Of a stretch of DNA of 5,211 bases, positions 1 through 5,210 are shown one piece after another. The notes beneath the pieces are model-generated. The model did no database searches. It was given only the letters and a program-made list of their open reading frames with translations, and was not told the DNA's origin. Source of the DNA: Planctomycetaceae bacterium (GTDB lineage: Bacteria; Planctomycetota; Planctomycetia; Pirellulales; Pirellulaceae); NCBI GenBank assembly GCA_002862265.1, contig PKCQ01000414.1:1-5211 (forward strand), given 5' to 3'. Position 1 is the stretch's first letter. Each line of letters starts with the position of its first letter. The position numbers and the translations under genes are program-made.

Positions 1-415
1 AAGTGGCTTGCTCTTCCTCACTCCGCCGTACCCAGCGCAAGCCGATGGAATAAAAAAAGGCGACCCAGGGAACCGCAGAAAAAGCATGAACGGTTGCGAC
101 GGCAAACAGAGCACCCCGGCTGCCCGCTTCTGAATTGCCGAAAAAGTCAGTGAGTCTAATTCCGGTCGAAGTGATCCAACCTTGAAAACCGAAACCAGCA
201 CTCCAGCCGCCCGCAAAAACATAGAGTGGCAATGCGACCTGACTGCCAAGTGAAATCCAAAGGATCTTTCGGCCCCATACGTTGCTTCGCAGCAGCAGCG
301 TTGCTAGCAGGATGCCGACTGGCATCGCAATAGCGAGAGCCAAAATGAGTACGCAGAACGAATTGGTGACAGAATCAAGCAGTTCTGTCCATGAAGCTGT
401 GGCATTAGGCAACAA
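1..415 (-). CDS. ABC transporter permease, partial (C-terminus beyond the left edge)
   Basis: Inner-membrane permease of a binding-protein-dependent ABC importer, most like the iron(III)/thiamine/spermidine-type permeases. Read on the minus strand, the frame stays open from a TGA at 424-422 to the window edge, about 138 codons. It shows a first hydrophobic helix (CVLILALAIAMPVGILLATLLL) followed by the cytoplasmic turn RSNVWGRK. Next comes a second helix ending PLYVFAGGWSAGFG, and then a third (ALFAVATVHAFSAVPWVAFF). The edge is reached at RRSEEEQAT, which fits the start of the EAA loop that contacts the ATPase. No ATG lies ahead of the first helix; the only start candidates are the adjacent TTG codons at 415 and 412, without a clear Shine-Dalgarno. 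Related permeases usually carry one more helix before this point, and no upstream frame encodes one, so the 5' end may be truncated or wrongly read. The family assignment is fairly secure; the substrate is unknown. The ATPase and binding protein would lie outside the window. Confidence 0.72.
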   Translation of the reverse strand, partial: MLPNATASWTELLDSVTNSFCVLILALAIAMPVGILLATLLLRSNVWGRKILWISLGSQVALPLYVFAGGWSAGFGFQGWITSTGIRLTDFFGNSEAGSRGALFAVATVHAFSAVPWVAFFYSIGLRWVRRSEEEQAT

Positions 416-610
416 AGGAAATCAACTCGCGGCCAAGATATATCAGGAAACAGGTCTCGCAATAAAGAATCCGCTTTTAACTTTGCAGCAAAAGGATTTC
501 GCGAGAGACCTCTAAAATTCTACACTGCCCAGCGTAATCGTTCTTGATCTCCCAACATGCTTGGTGCGACAGGCGTTGGTTATCTGACAACTAATTTGAA
601 CTAGGACTCC

Positions 611-623
611 AGCCACAGTGGCT
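611..623. promoter_or_regulatory. Short inverted repeat in the divergent intergenic gap
   Basis: AGCCAC and GTGGCT are perfect 6-base arms around a single central A. The repeat lies 43 bases upstream of the 667 start, in the gap between the divergent permease fragment and the hypothetical-hydrolase operon. The position suits an operator for either unit, but it is short and could be chance. No convincing -35/-10 pair was found beside it. Confidence 0.2.
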
Positions 624-666
624 CTAAAGTATCTTTCTTTAAGACTCGCATTTGGAGTGAATTTTC

Positions 667-1155
667 ATGACGGCAGACTACGGCAAATGGGTAGAGATAA
701 GTTTTGACTGTTTGCCACTCCGCAGTGTGACTCGGTTTGACGTGCCAGATGATGCATCTCCGAAGCTCGCTGAAAAAATGCTTCGCGTTCGTCAGGCTGT
801 CGAGAAACACGGAGTGCACAATACTTACTATCTCCACAATGCGAGTTGTGTTTTTCATATGACGAATTCGGCCACTGATGGCATGCTAAGCTTCTCATTC
901 GAAGGCGTCATATTTACGGACCAGCAGGACGTAACCGCCAGGGGATGTGACCTCTCCATCTCGCTCGCAAAGGAAACTTGTAGCTGGATCAATCAAGGCG
1001 TCGTGGACTGGATGCAAGAGGCGGTACGTCGAGCCGTCTTGGTGGACTTCGCGCGTTTTATCGCTGCGGGGGATTTGAGCAAGACGCAGCAGCGAGTTGA
1101 AGAGCTACAGAAGCAAGCCGATGACAGCGGCGGCTTTGTTGGCATGTACTTGTAA
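667..1155 (+). CDS. Conserved-looking hypothetical protein, 162 aa, first gene of operon
   Basis: Function unknown. The start is an ATG preceded by GGAG at 654-657 with a 9-base spacer, a reasonable ribosome-binding site. The protein is soluble: no signal peptide or membrane helix is visible. Residues 1-30 contain an ISFDCLPLRSVTRFDVP segment. Residues 31-50 look helical and charged. Residues 52-100 read as alternating beta strands (NTYYLHNASCVFHMTN, MLSFSFEGVIF). The C-terminal half is amphipathic helix (DWMQEAVRRAVLVDFARFI, then TQQRVEELQKQ) ending in GGFVGMYL. Cysteines sit at 18, 61, 94 and 105 but form no CxxC pair, so metal binding is not suggested. It resembles, from memory, a protein family restricted to planctomycetes, but I could not check this. 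Its stop codon overlaps the start of the hydrolase gene, so the two are co-translated and probably act in one process. Confidence 0.85.
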   Translation: MTADYGKWVEISFDCLPLRSVTRFDVPDDASPKLAEKMLRVRQAVEKHGVHNTYYLHNASCVFHMTNSATDGMLSFSFEGVIFTDQQDVTARGCDLSISLAKETCSWINQGVVDWMQEAVRRAVLVDFARFIAAGDLSKTQQRVEELQKQADDSGGFVGMYL

Positions 1156-2048
1156 TGGATGGAGAAGCCCCTGGACGCAATTGCAGACGTAGAATCCGCC
1201 GAGTTCTCGTTGGCGGATTCGTACTCGCTTCAGCCGTTTTACTTGTGGCGGCTTGGATTGCAGGAACAGAGGCGACCCGTGCAGCAAATCGCCCGATCGG
1301 CCTGCCGCCAGCTGAACTTTCTGCCGAAGAGCTCACGATAGCCTCGGAGTCTGGCAAGCAGATTGCCGCTTGGTACTCACAACAGGCTAACTCAACGGCA
1401 ACGATCATCCTTCTGCATCCGATTCGCGGCAGTCGCAAGTCCATGATCGAGCGAACACTTATGCTGCGTCAGCACAGCTACTCGACGCTACTGGTCGATT
1501 TACAAGCTCACGGCGAGTCGCCCGGGGAGCACATTACCATGGGACACCTTGAGCGTTTGGATGTTCAAGCTGCCGTGCGTTTCCTTCGGGCTCATACACC
1601 TGGGCAAAAGATTGGAATCATTGGCTGGTCTCTCGGGGGAGCATCGGCTTTGCTTGCCGACGTTCATGTCGACGCAATGATCCTCGAGTCCGTATTTCCT
1701 GCTTTCATTAGAGCGGTGCATAATCGCGTACAAATGCGACTTGGTTTTCTACACCATGTTTTAGCTCCCTTGCTGTGGTTACAGTTCAGGCCGCGTCTTG
1801 GCATTTCCGTAAGCAAGCTGCGGCCGCTGGATCATATCGCGTCGCTGCAGTGCCCTGTTTTGATTTTAGCCGGCGATGTCGATCAACGCTGCACCGTCGA
1901 GGAGAGTCGCAAACTTTTCGAACACGCTAACGAGCCAAAACAATGGCTCCTTCTTGAAGGCGCCCGTCACGAAGACCTCTTTCGTTTCGATCCGGAAACG
2001 CACAGCAAGTCGGTGTTGCAGTTCTTGGATGAAACTTTGCGGAACTAA
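1155..2048 (+). CDS. Membrane-anchored alpha/beta hydrolase, 297 aa
   Basis: Serine hydrolase of the alpha/beta fold, closest in pattern to the COG1073 / serine aminopeptidase S33-like group; the substrate cannot be read from sequence. An arginine-rich N-terminus (RNCRRRIRR) precedes one hydrophobic helix at about residues 18-37, giving a signal-anchor with the catalytic domain outside the cytoplasm. The domain starts near residue 55. The oxyanion-loop region is LLHPIRGSRKSM (86-97), with HP where HG is usual. The nucleophile elbow is GWSLGG, putting Ser at 159. The acid is probably Asp243 in LAGDVDQ, and the histidine is His272 in GARHED. Length is normal and the triad is intact. The ATG overlaps the previous TAA by one base (TAATG), so translation is coupled to the 162-residue hypothetical. 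No gene follows closely, so this ends the operon. Fold assignment is very secure. Confidence 0.94.
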   Translation: MDGEAPGRNCRRRIRRVLVGGFVLASAVLLVAAWIAGTEATRAANRPIGLPPAELSAEELTIASESGKQIAAWYSQQANSTATIILLHPIRGSRKSMIERTLMLRQHSYSTLLVDLQAHGESPGEHITMGHLERLDVQAAVRFLRAHTPGQKIGIIGWSLGGASALLADVHVDAMILESVFPAFIRAVHNRVQMRLGFLHHVLAPLLWLQFRPRLGISVSKLRPLDHIASLQCPVLILAGDVDQRCTVEESRKLFEHANEPKQWLLLEGARHEDLFRFDPETHSKSVLQFLDETLRN

Positions 2049-2341
2049 TACTCTGCTGATTCACGGTGAGCCCTATCACCGCAAACTGTCTGGCGTTTCG
2101 TGCATTGATCAGGGGCGGCCAGCCGATCGCGCCTAGGCAATTCATGAATGCTGCCATTTCTCGAATGTAATGGTTTGTTTTGGGATCAACTCATGCCGGA
2201 ATTTCTTTGTCGCAATGCTTGTGGCGTTAAATTCACCAGCGCGAAAGCAATCTGAAAGTGACTCGATCAGATTGGGGGGTAACCCAGGCAGTTGTAACAC
2301 TCTATGTCAGCACTATTCAATTCGCGCATCGAGTAGCTTCG
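2049..2341. other. Gene-free stretch downstream of the hydrolase
   Basis: No convincing coding frame. It holds a small hairpin at 2064-2081 and two neighbouring perfect palindromes, GCCTAGGC at 2131-2138 and ATTCATGAAT at 2140-2149. The second sits in a longer imperfect inverted repeat, GGCA at 2136-2139 against TGCC at 2152-2155. A run of six G lies near 2274. None can be assigned a function. Confidence 0.5.
2064..2081 (+). terminator. Weak terminator-like hairpin after the hydrolase
   Basis: CGGTGA and TCACCG form a perfect 6-base stem with loop GCCCTA, starting 16 bases after the hydrolase stop. No run of T follows, so intrinsic termination is doubtful. It could instead protect the 3' end of the transcript. 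Confidence 0.25.
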
Positions 2342-2355
2342 ATTGAAGCTTCAAT
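2335..2355. repeat. Overlapping inverted repeats abutting a start codon
   Basis: ATTGAAGCTTCAAT (2342-2355) is a perfect 14-base palindrome ending exactly before the ATG at 2356. Its left half also pairs with the bases before it: AGCTTC at 2335-2340 against GAAGCT at 2345-2350, with a 4-base loop. The two pairings exclude each other. The location, over the expected ribosome-binding site, would suit an operator or a leader hairpin that hides the start. This is inference from position only. Confidence 0.35.
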
Positions 2356-2612
2356 ATGTTTTTCCAAATGTTAGATCAAGCATGGGAGAAGGAGTGGGCA
2401 CCGTATCTGATTCACACTACACATCGCACTCAAGCACCTTCAGTCGGTACTGCTCTGCTTCAAGGAGCGTTGCCCTTTGGCTTTGGGCTGTTTGTCACCT
2501 ACTGTGGTTTGACAAGCTACGGAACCAACCAGCTCCAGAATTTAAGTTTCTGATAGCAGGTGCGGGAATCGCCATCTGCTTAAGCGGACTATTTATAGCG
2601 ACGCAGCACTAA
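2356..2612 (+). pseudogene. Small two-helix membrane protein gene with a one-base frameshift
   Basis: Two overlapping plus-strand frames together read as one small membrane protein. The first begins at ATG 2356 (FFQMLDQAWEKEW...) and runs through a glycine-rich helix (ALPFGFGLFVTYCGL) before stopping at 2551-2553. The other frame is open before that point and gives PEFKFL, then the helix LIAGAGIAICLSGLFIA, ending at TAA 2610-2612. The span of 257 bases is one short of a multiple of three, and the phase change matches loss of one base at about 2500-2550. The restored product would be about 85 residues, with a charged N-terminus and two membrane helices. I do not recognise the family. It may be a true pseudogene, a sequencing error in an intact gene, or a real frameshifting gene. 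No clear Shine-Dalgarno is present; the start is overlain by inverted repeats. It could be two unrelated chance frames, but both halves being hydrophobic and adjoining argues against that. Confidence 0.5.
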
Positions 2613-3038
2613 GCGGCACTCGAGCGTCATCAAACGAAGCGTAATGAACTGACCGCGAGGATCGTTAGCTAACCCTCCTCCGGAGTTGTTATGCAATTGC
2701 AAGCATCGAGTCCAGCGGCCCTCGGGGAAACGATTCTCGGCCGGGCATGGCAAATCACGCTCCAGATGACTGGTCCTGGAATTTGCAAGTTTTTGCGCCA
2801 AAGTCTGCTTGATCCCGAGCCTCTCTTGTGTGAAGAATCTACGAAAGGCGCAAGATGGAGCAGATTCTTAGGAACATCAGAGCTGGTTTCGCATAATTCC
2901 CTAGACTGAGGTTTTGGGGATTTCATCACCTGGATAAAAACGAGTGGCGAAAGAACGCAAAGTTTTTGTGCTTTGGGCAACAAGAAATCAATTGCTGTAA
3001 CGAATAGGTGAAGAGAGCAGTTTCGGGGAACGGCTCTC
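2613..3038. other. Low-coding stretch before the LRR gene
   Basis: No recognisable gene. One short plus-strand frame (2691-2909) is listed separately as weak. A long minus-strand open frame covers 3052-2669, but its translation has no recognisable domain, signal or membrane segment. A weak pair of TTGGGC (2973-2978) and TGTAAC (2996-3001), 17 bases apart, could be a promoter for the LRR gene but matches consensus poorly. Confidence 0.45.
2691..2909 (+). CDS. Possible small hypothetical protein, 72 aa
   Basis: Not recognised. The only positive evidence is an ATG preceded by GGAG at 2682-2685 with a 5-base spacer and an uninterrupted frame to TGA at 2909. The product has no membrane helix, signal peptide or known motif, and it is composed of mixed polar and hydrophobic residues with two cysteines. 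An antisense frame of greater length covers the same bases, so openness alone is not informative. It may well be a chance ORF in an intergenic stretch. Confidence 0.2.
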   Translation: MQLQASSPAALGETILGRAWQITLQMTGPGICKFLRQSLLDPEPLLCEESTKGARWSRFLGTSELVSHNSLD

Positions 3039-3062
3039 AGCTGGCGGTTCAAAACGCCAGCT
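3039..3062. repeat. Perfect 8-base inverted repeat in the LRR gene leader
   Basis: AGCTGGCG and CGCCAGCT are perfect arms around the loop GTTCAAAA, a stable GC-rich hairpin that ends 37 bases before the preferred LRR start. No T-run follows on the plus strand, so it is not a standard terminator. It could be a leader hairpin or a protein-binding site. Confidence 0.4.
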
Positions 3063-3099
3063 TAGCGGGAACATTTCTTTGAGTGATGGAGAGAATTCC

Positions 3100-3768
3100 A
3101 TGTCGAAACGAACAGGGGAAATACGTCGTCAGGGTACTATGAGTCCTGGGAATTGGGTAACGAGGCTTCCTCGGGAGAAAGCCTTTATAGCACTGGGACT
3201 CGTGGTAGCCTTTTCAGCAGCATTATCAGGGTACGCTTGGTACCGAGTTCACAATATGGCCGAAACGGAGAAGCAACTCCAGGACATCGATGCAAGCTAT
3301 GCTTGGAAACACTCGACCTTCGATCGGAAATCGGGCGAGAAGCCCAGTGTCGCACGACGCGTACTCGCGAAGTATCTCGGCAACGCACTGGTTTCAGACG
3401 TGTCAAGCGTAAGGATTACTGAAAATGATGTTGCGGATAACGACCTCAAAGTGCTCAATAATCTCCCGCATTTACGTCAACTGAATCTTGCCTCTGATCG
3501 TGCAACCGACAAAACATTGCAAATAATTAGTCAACTCCCGGATCTCCGTTACTTGAGTTTGGCTAGTAGCCAGTTCTCCGTATATGGCTTGCTACAGCTG
3601 AGAGACGCACACCAGCTGAGAGAACTGCGACTGGATCTTCAGCAGTTGAGTTCCGCTGATGTAGCGGTTCTTAAGTCTGAGCTTCCGAGTGTTACGGTTA
3701 GCGATGAGAAAACTCGTAAAGAACCGCATCGCATGCTGTTCGAAGTTGTTGGTGCTGGGATAATCTAA
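3100..3768 (+). CDS. Membrane-anchored leucine-rich-repeat protein, 222 aa
   Basis: Probably a protein-binding surface protein tethered to the membrane; no enzymatic domain is seen. I chose ATG 3100 because GGAGAG at 3088-3093 lies just ahead of it. An in-frame TTG at 3079 would add seven residues but has no ribosome-binding site. A basic N-terminus is followed by one hydrophobic helix at about residues 29-48 (FIALGLVVAFSAALSGYAW). Residues 55-105 form a linker with a charged stretch (VARRVLAKYLG). Repeats of ribonuclease-inhibitor type follow: LKVLNNLPHLRQLNL (116-130), then ISQLPDLRYLSL (143-154), then LQLRDAHQLRELRL (165-178), each with the L..L.L core. The protein then ends in a short polar tail. 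Small LRR proteins of this layout, with an anchor, a linker and a few repeats, are typical of planctomycetes. It has its own hairpin leader and a terminator, so it is likely a single-gene unit. The partner is unknown. Confidence 0.87.
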   Translation: MSKRTGEIRRQGTMSPGNWVTRLPREKAFIALGLVVAFSAALSGYAWYRVHNMAETEKQLQDIDASYAWKHSTFDRKSGEKPSVARRVLAKYLGNALVSDVSSVRITENDVADNDLKVLNNLPHLRQLNLASDRATDKTLQIISQLPDLRYLSLASSQFSVYGLLQLRDAHQLRELRLDLQQLSSADVAVLKSELPSVTVSDEKTRKEPHRMLFEVVGAGII

Positions 3769-3804
3769 TCCCGACCAGGCTTTTAGCAGAATGCTCAGAT
3801 CTCT

Positions 3805-3839
3805 AAGCGGTGGACATACCTTCACCGCTTTTCGTTTTT
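3805..3839 (+). terminator. Intrinsic (rho-independent) terminator of the LRR gene
   Basis: AAGCGGTGGA pairs with TTCACCGCTT (ten pairs, one G-U) around the loop CATACC. The T-rich tract TTCGTTTTT follows directly. It begins 36 bases after the LRR stop codon, the expected place. Confidence 0.85.
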
Positions 3840-4055
3840 GTTCAGCGAGCAAGGTAGCTGCTTGTGCTCATTGCCTTTTCAGAAATTCAGTGAAGCGACC
3901 GAAACGACTGGTTCTCTTTCGCGATTTCATCGCATTCGGTTAGCTGGGAAGAACGGTCTGATGGCCCAAGCCAGCGTCTATCGCTCTACCAAGGCTTCAC
4001 CGTGAAATCCATTGCCAAGCATGGTGAATCTGAATCCCACTCTTTCGTATTCATA
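3840..4055. other. Gene-free stretch between the convergent LRR and small membrane genes
   Basis: No coding frame can be supported. It contains an imperfect hairpin (GAGC-AAG at 3847-3853 against CTT-GT-GCTC at 3861-3869). It also holds the palindrome TTCAC-C-GTGAA at 3996-4006. With 4056-4090 this forms a buffer between two genes pointing toward each other. Confidence 0.5.
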
Positions 4056-4090
4056 AAGCGGATTCACAATTCACGAAGTGAAAGACGCTT
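4056..4090 (-). terminator. Terminator-like nested hairpin of the minus-strand membrane gene
   Basis: Read on the minus strand, it starts 3 bases after the stop codon. AAGCG pairs with CGCTT as the outer stem and TTCAC with GTGAA as the inner stem, separated by small internal loops. An alternative tight hairpin TTCAC-TTC-GTGAA (4082-4070) lies inside. The T-tract after it is weak (TTTATG), so it is a plausible but imperfect terminator. Confidence 0.45.
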
Positions 4091-4093
4091 CAA

Positions 4094-4333
4094 TCACTGT
4101 TGCCGAGCCATGAAGACGCAAAACGCTATCCAAGCGATATTGCCGACCACAATCAGCCCACTGACCACCATGACACCAATGGTAGCTCGGCCCATTGTGA
4201 AAGCGTCGTCCCCGGAAAGGATACCGGAATCTACTAAGAGTTTTTTCATCGCAAATCCTGCTGCGGATAAGACCAATCCAAATATGATCGAACCGAATAC
4301 ACCGAGCTGAATTGTTTTGCCTTGAGCAGCCAT
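4094..4333 (-). CDS. Small two-helix membrane protein, 79 aa, unknown function
   Basis: The ATG at 4333-4331 is preceded on the minus strand by GGAAGG (4346-4341) and a 7-base spacer, a strong ribosome-binding site. This is why I favour it over a longer frame that overlaps it in another phase. A short polar start (MAAQGKTIQ) leads into helix 1 at about residues 10-29 (GVFGSIIFGLVLSAAGF). A loop (KKLLVDSGILSGDDAFTMGR) carries two lysines and three acidic residues. Helix 2 spans about 51-75 (TIGVMVVSGLIVVGNIAWIA), and the tail ends MARQQ. Both ends are predicted on the same side of the membrane. The family is not recognised. It stands alone, convergent with the LRR gene, with a hairpin just past its stop. 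Being small with two glycine-rich helices, it could be an accessory subunit or a general membrane peptide; nothing allows a choice. Confidence 0.75.
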   Translation of the reverse strand: MAAQGKTIQLGVFGSIIFGLVLSAAGFAMKKLLVDSGILSGDDAFTMGRATIGVMVVSGLIVVGNIAWIAFCVFMARQQ

Positions 4334-4580
4334 CTTTTTTCCTTCCGAGCACTCTTTCGCACACTAAACGATATTAGCGATGTACGAAAAGCAAGACGAG
4401 ACGCGTCGATCGCTCAGCACAAGTTCTACGAGCGAATAAAAACTCTTTCGCGATCCATGATCGATTCCGACATACCAGGGCACGTATGGATAGATCGCAC
4501 TCTGAGCCCCATCCCCGGTCGATTAATTCCAGAAACTAAACATCGTCGAATTTGATGTCTTCTCCGTGCCTTGCTTGTTC
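4334..4580. other. Spacer upstream of the small membrane protein gene
   Basis: Contains the leader of the 4094-4333 gene on the minus strand. Two copies of ACTCTTTCG occur at 4351-4359 and 4442-4450. An open plus-strand frame from TTG 4322 to 4555 crosses it but overlaps the ribosome-binding site of the minus gene and resembles nothing. No clear promoter elements were identified. Confidence 0.4.
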
Positions 4581-4876
4581 CTAGGGATTCCAATCGTCAT
4601 TTAGGTCCGTTCTTGAGATTCGGTCAGCAATGCAAAGCAACGAAACGTAGCTGCCGCGAATCTGCGTTATGACGGCACAAACCGCAGGTGGAATCTCTAT
4701 GCCAAATGAGAGGACAATTGCGATCTCGAAAATCATCAGCAAGATCAGGGCGAGAGCAATGATTAACTGATAGCCTATCGAATGAAGCCTCGAAGAATGC
4801 AATGAATGATAGGCAGGAACAGGGCCACAAGAGGATTGTTGACACGCAGCGGTGGAGGACGATTGGACTTAAACAA
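4581..4876 (-). pseudogene. Possible small membrane protein gene split by a one-base frameshift
   Basis: On the minus strand, a frame from TTG 4876 reads FKSNRPPPLRVNNPLVALFL, then a hydrophobic PIIHCILRGFIR, and stops at 4777-4775. The neighbouring frame is open across this point and continues with a strong helix (LIIALALILLMIFEIAIVL). A soluble tail ends SRTDLNDDWNP at a stop, 4583-4581. The combined span of 296 bases is one short of a multiple of three, and the phase change again fits a single lost base at about 4775-4800. The restored product would be about 98 residues, with a proline-rich start and two membrane helices. No ATG or Shine-Dalgarno marks a start in either frame, so the 5' part is the weaker half. 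The second frame could also be read alone from TTG 4802 (73 residues, one helix). Family not recognised. Confidence 0.38.
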
Positions 4877-5078
4877 CGGCCAAATTTAAAGCGAAAATGA
4901 CAGTCCTACTAAAAGGACTCCAGTCTTGCGAAAAATGACAAAAGTTCTACCCAGGATTGGTTTTCGCCGTTTTAGTGGAAGCAGAAGGAGCTACGCCGAT
5001 GCCTATCAATCAACAGAACTTCGTTGCTGTCCGATCACCCAGGCTAGGCACGCACCGTTTCGGCTACACGAGACGCAC
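4877..5078. other. Gene-free stretch before the tandem repeats
   Basis: It contains a hairpin at 4902-4919 (AGTCCT and AGGACT around ACTAAA), placed upstream of the possible minus-strand gene and downstream of nothing on the plus strand. An open plus-strand frame from TTG 4926 to 5129 has no ribosome-binding site; its end is made of the repeat array and it is not a convincing gene. Confidence 0.45.
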
Positions 5079-5105
5079 AATAGCCTAAGTAGCCTGAGGA
5101 CCCTA
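5079..5105. repeat. Short degenerate array of a 9-base tandem repeat (three units)
   Basis: The units AATAGCCTA, AGTAGCCTG and AGGACCCTA lie head to tail. They match the consensus AGTAGCCTA of the cleaner array 96 bases further on, including the closing ACCCTA variant. The sequence just after it, TCTCTGCGCTTCGCGTG (5111-5127), has the look of a dispersed intergenic repeat, but this needs a genome search. Confidence 0.65.
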
Positions 5106-5174
5106 AAATTTTCTCTGCGCTTCGCGTGATACAGTTAGATTCGGTACCCGGATTTCCTGAAACGTTAGCCGCGC

Positions 5175-5210
5175 AGTAGCCTAAGTAGCCTAAGTAGCCT
5201 AAGTACCCTA
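5175..5210. repeat. 9-base tandem repeat array (four units, reaching the window edge)
   Basis: Three exact copies of AGTAGCCTA are followed by AGTACCCTA, and the window then ends with one more A. The array may continue outside the window. On the minus strand the unit reads TAGGCTACT. The tandem structure is certain; its role is unknown. It could be a variable minisatellite or part of a dispersed repeat family. Confidence 0.85.

Noticed and set aside
417..660. Minus-strand frames upstream of the permease tested as a frameshifted N-terminus.
   Set aside because: None of the three frames encodes a membrane helix there, so a simple frameshift does not restore the expected first helix.
1058..1444. 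128-residue minus-strand frame opposite the hypothetical-hydrolase junction.
   Set aside because: It lies antisense to two well-supported genes, and its Arg/Ser/Ala-rich composition is typical of a shadow frame.
2292..2319. Possible -35/-10 pair (TTGTAA and TATTCA) before the frameshifted membrane gene.
   Set aside because: The -10 match is poor and the spacing is 16; not enough to call a promoter.
2973..3001. Possible -35/-10 pair (TTGGGC, 17 bases, TGTAAC) before the LRR gene.
   Set aside because: Only three and four of six bases match the consensus, and such pairs are expected by chance.
2669..3052. 127-residue minus-strand open frame across the low-coding stretch.
   Set aside because: No ribosome-binding site, helix, domain or family resemblance. 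It overlaps the LRR leader hairpin and is likely a chance frame.
4322..4555. Plus-strand 77-residue frame overlapping the start of the minus-strand membrane gene.
   Set aside because: It starts at a TTG inside the other gene and has no ribosome-binding site or recognisable features; the minus-strand gene has a strong ribosome-binding site here.
4926..5129. Plus-strand frame whose end reads NSLSSLRTLKFSLRF, resembling leucine-rich repeats.
   Set aside because: The leucine pattern is just the 9-base repeat read in frame (Ser-Ser-Leu). There is a TTG start without a ribosome-binding site, and the rest of the product looks random.
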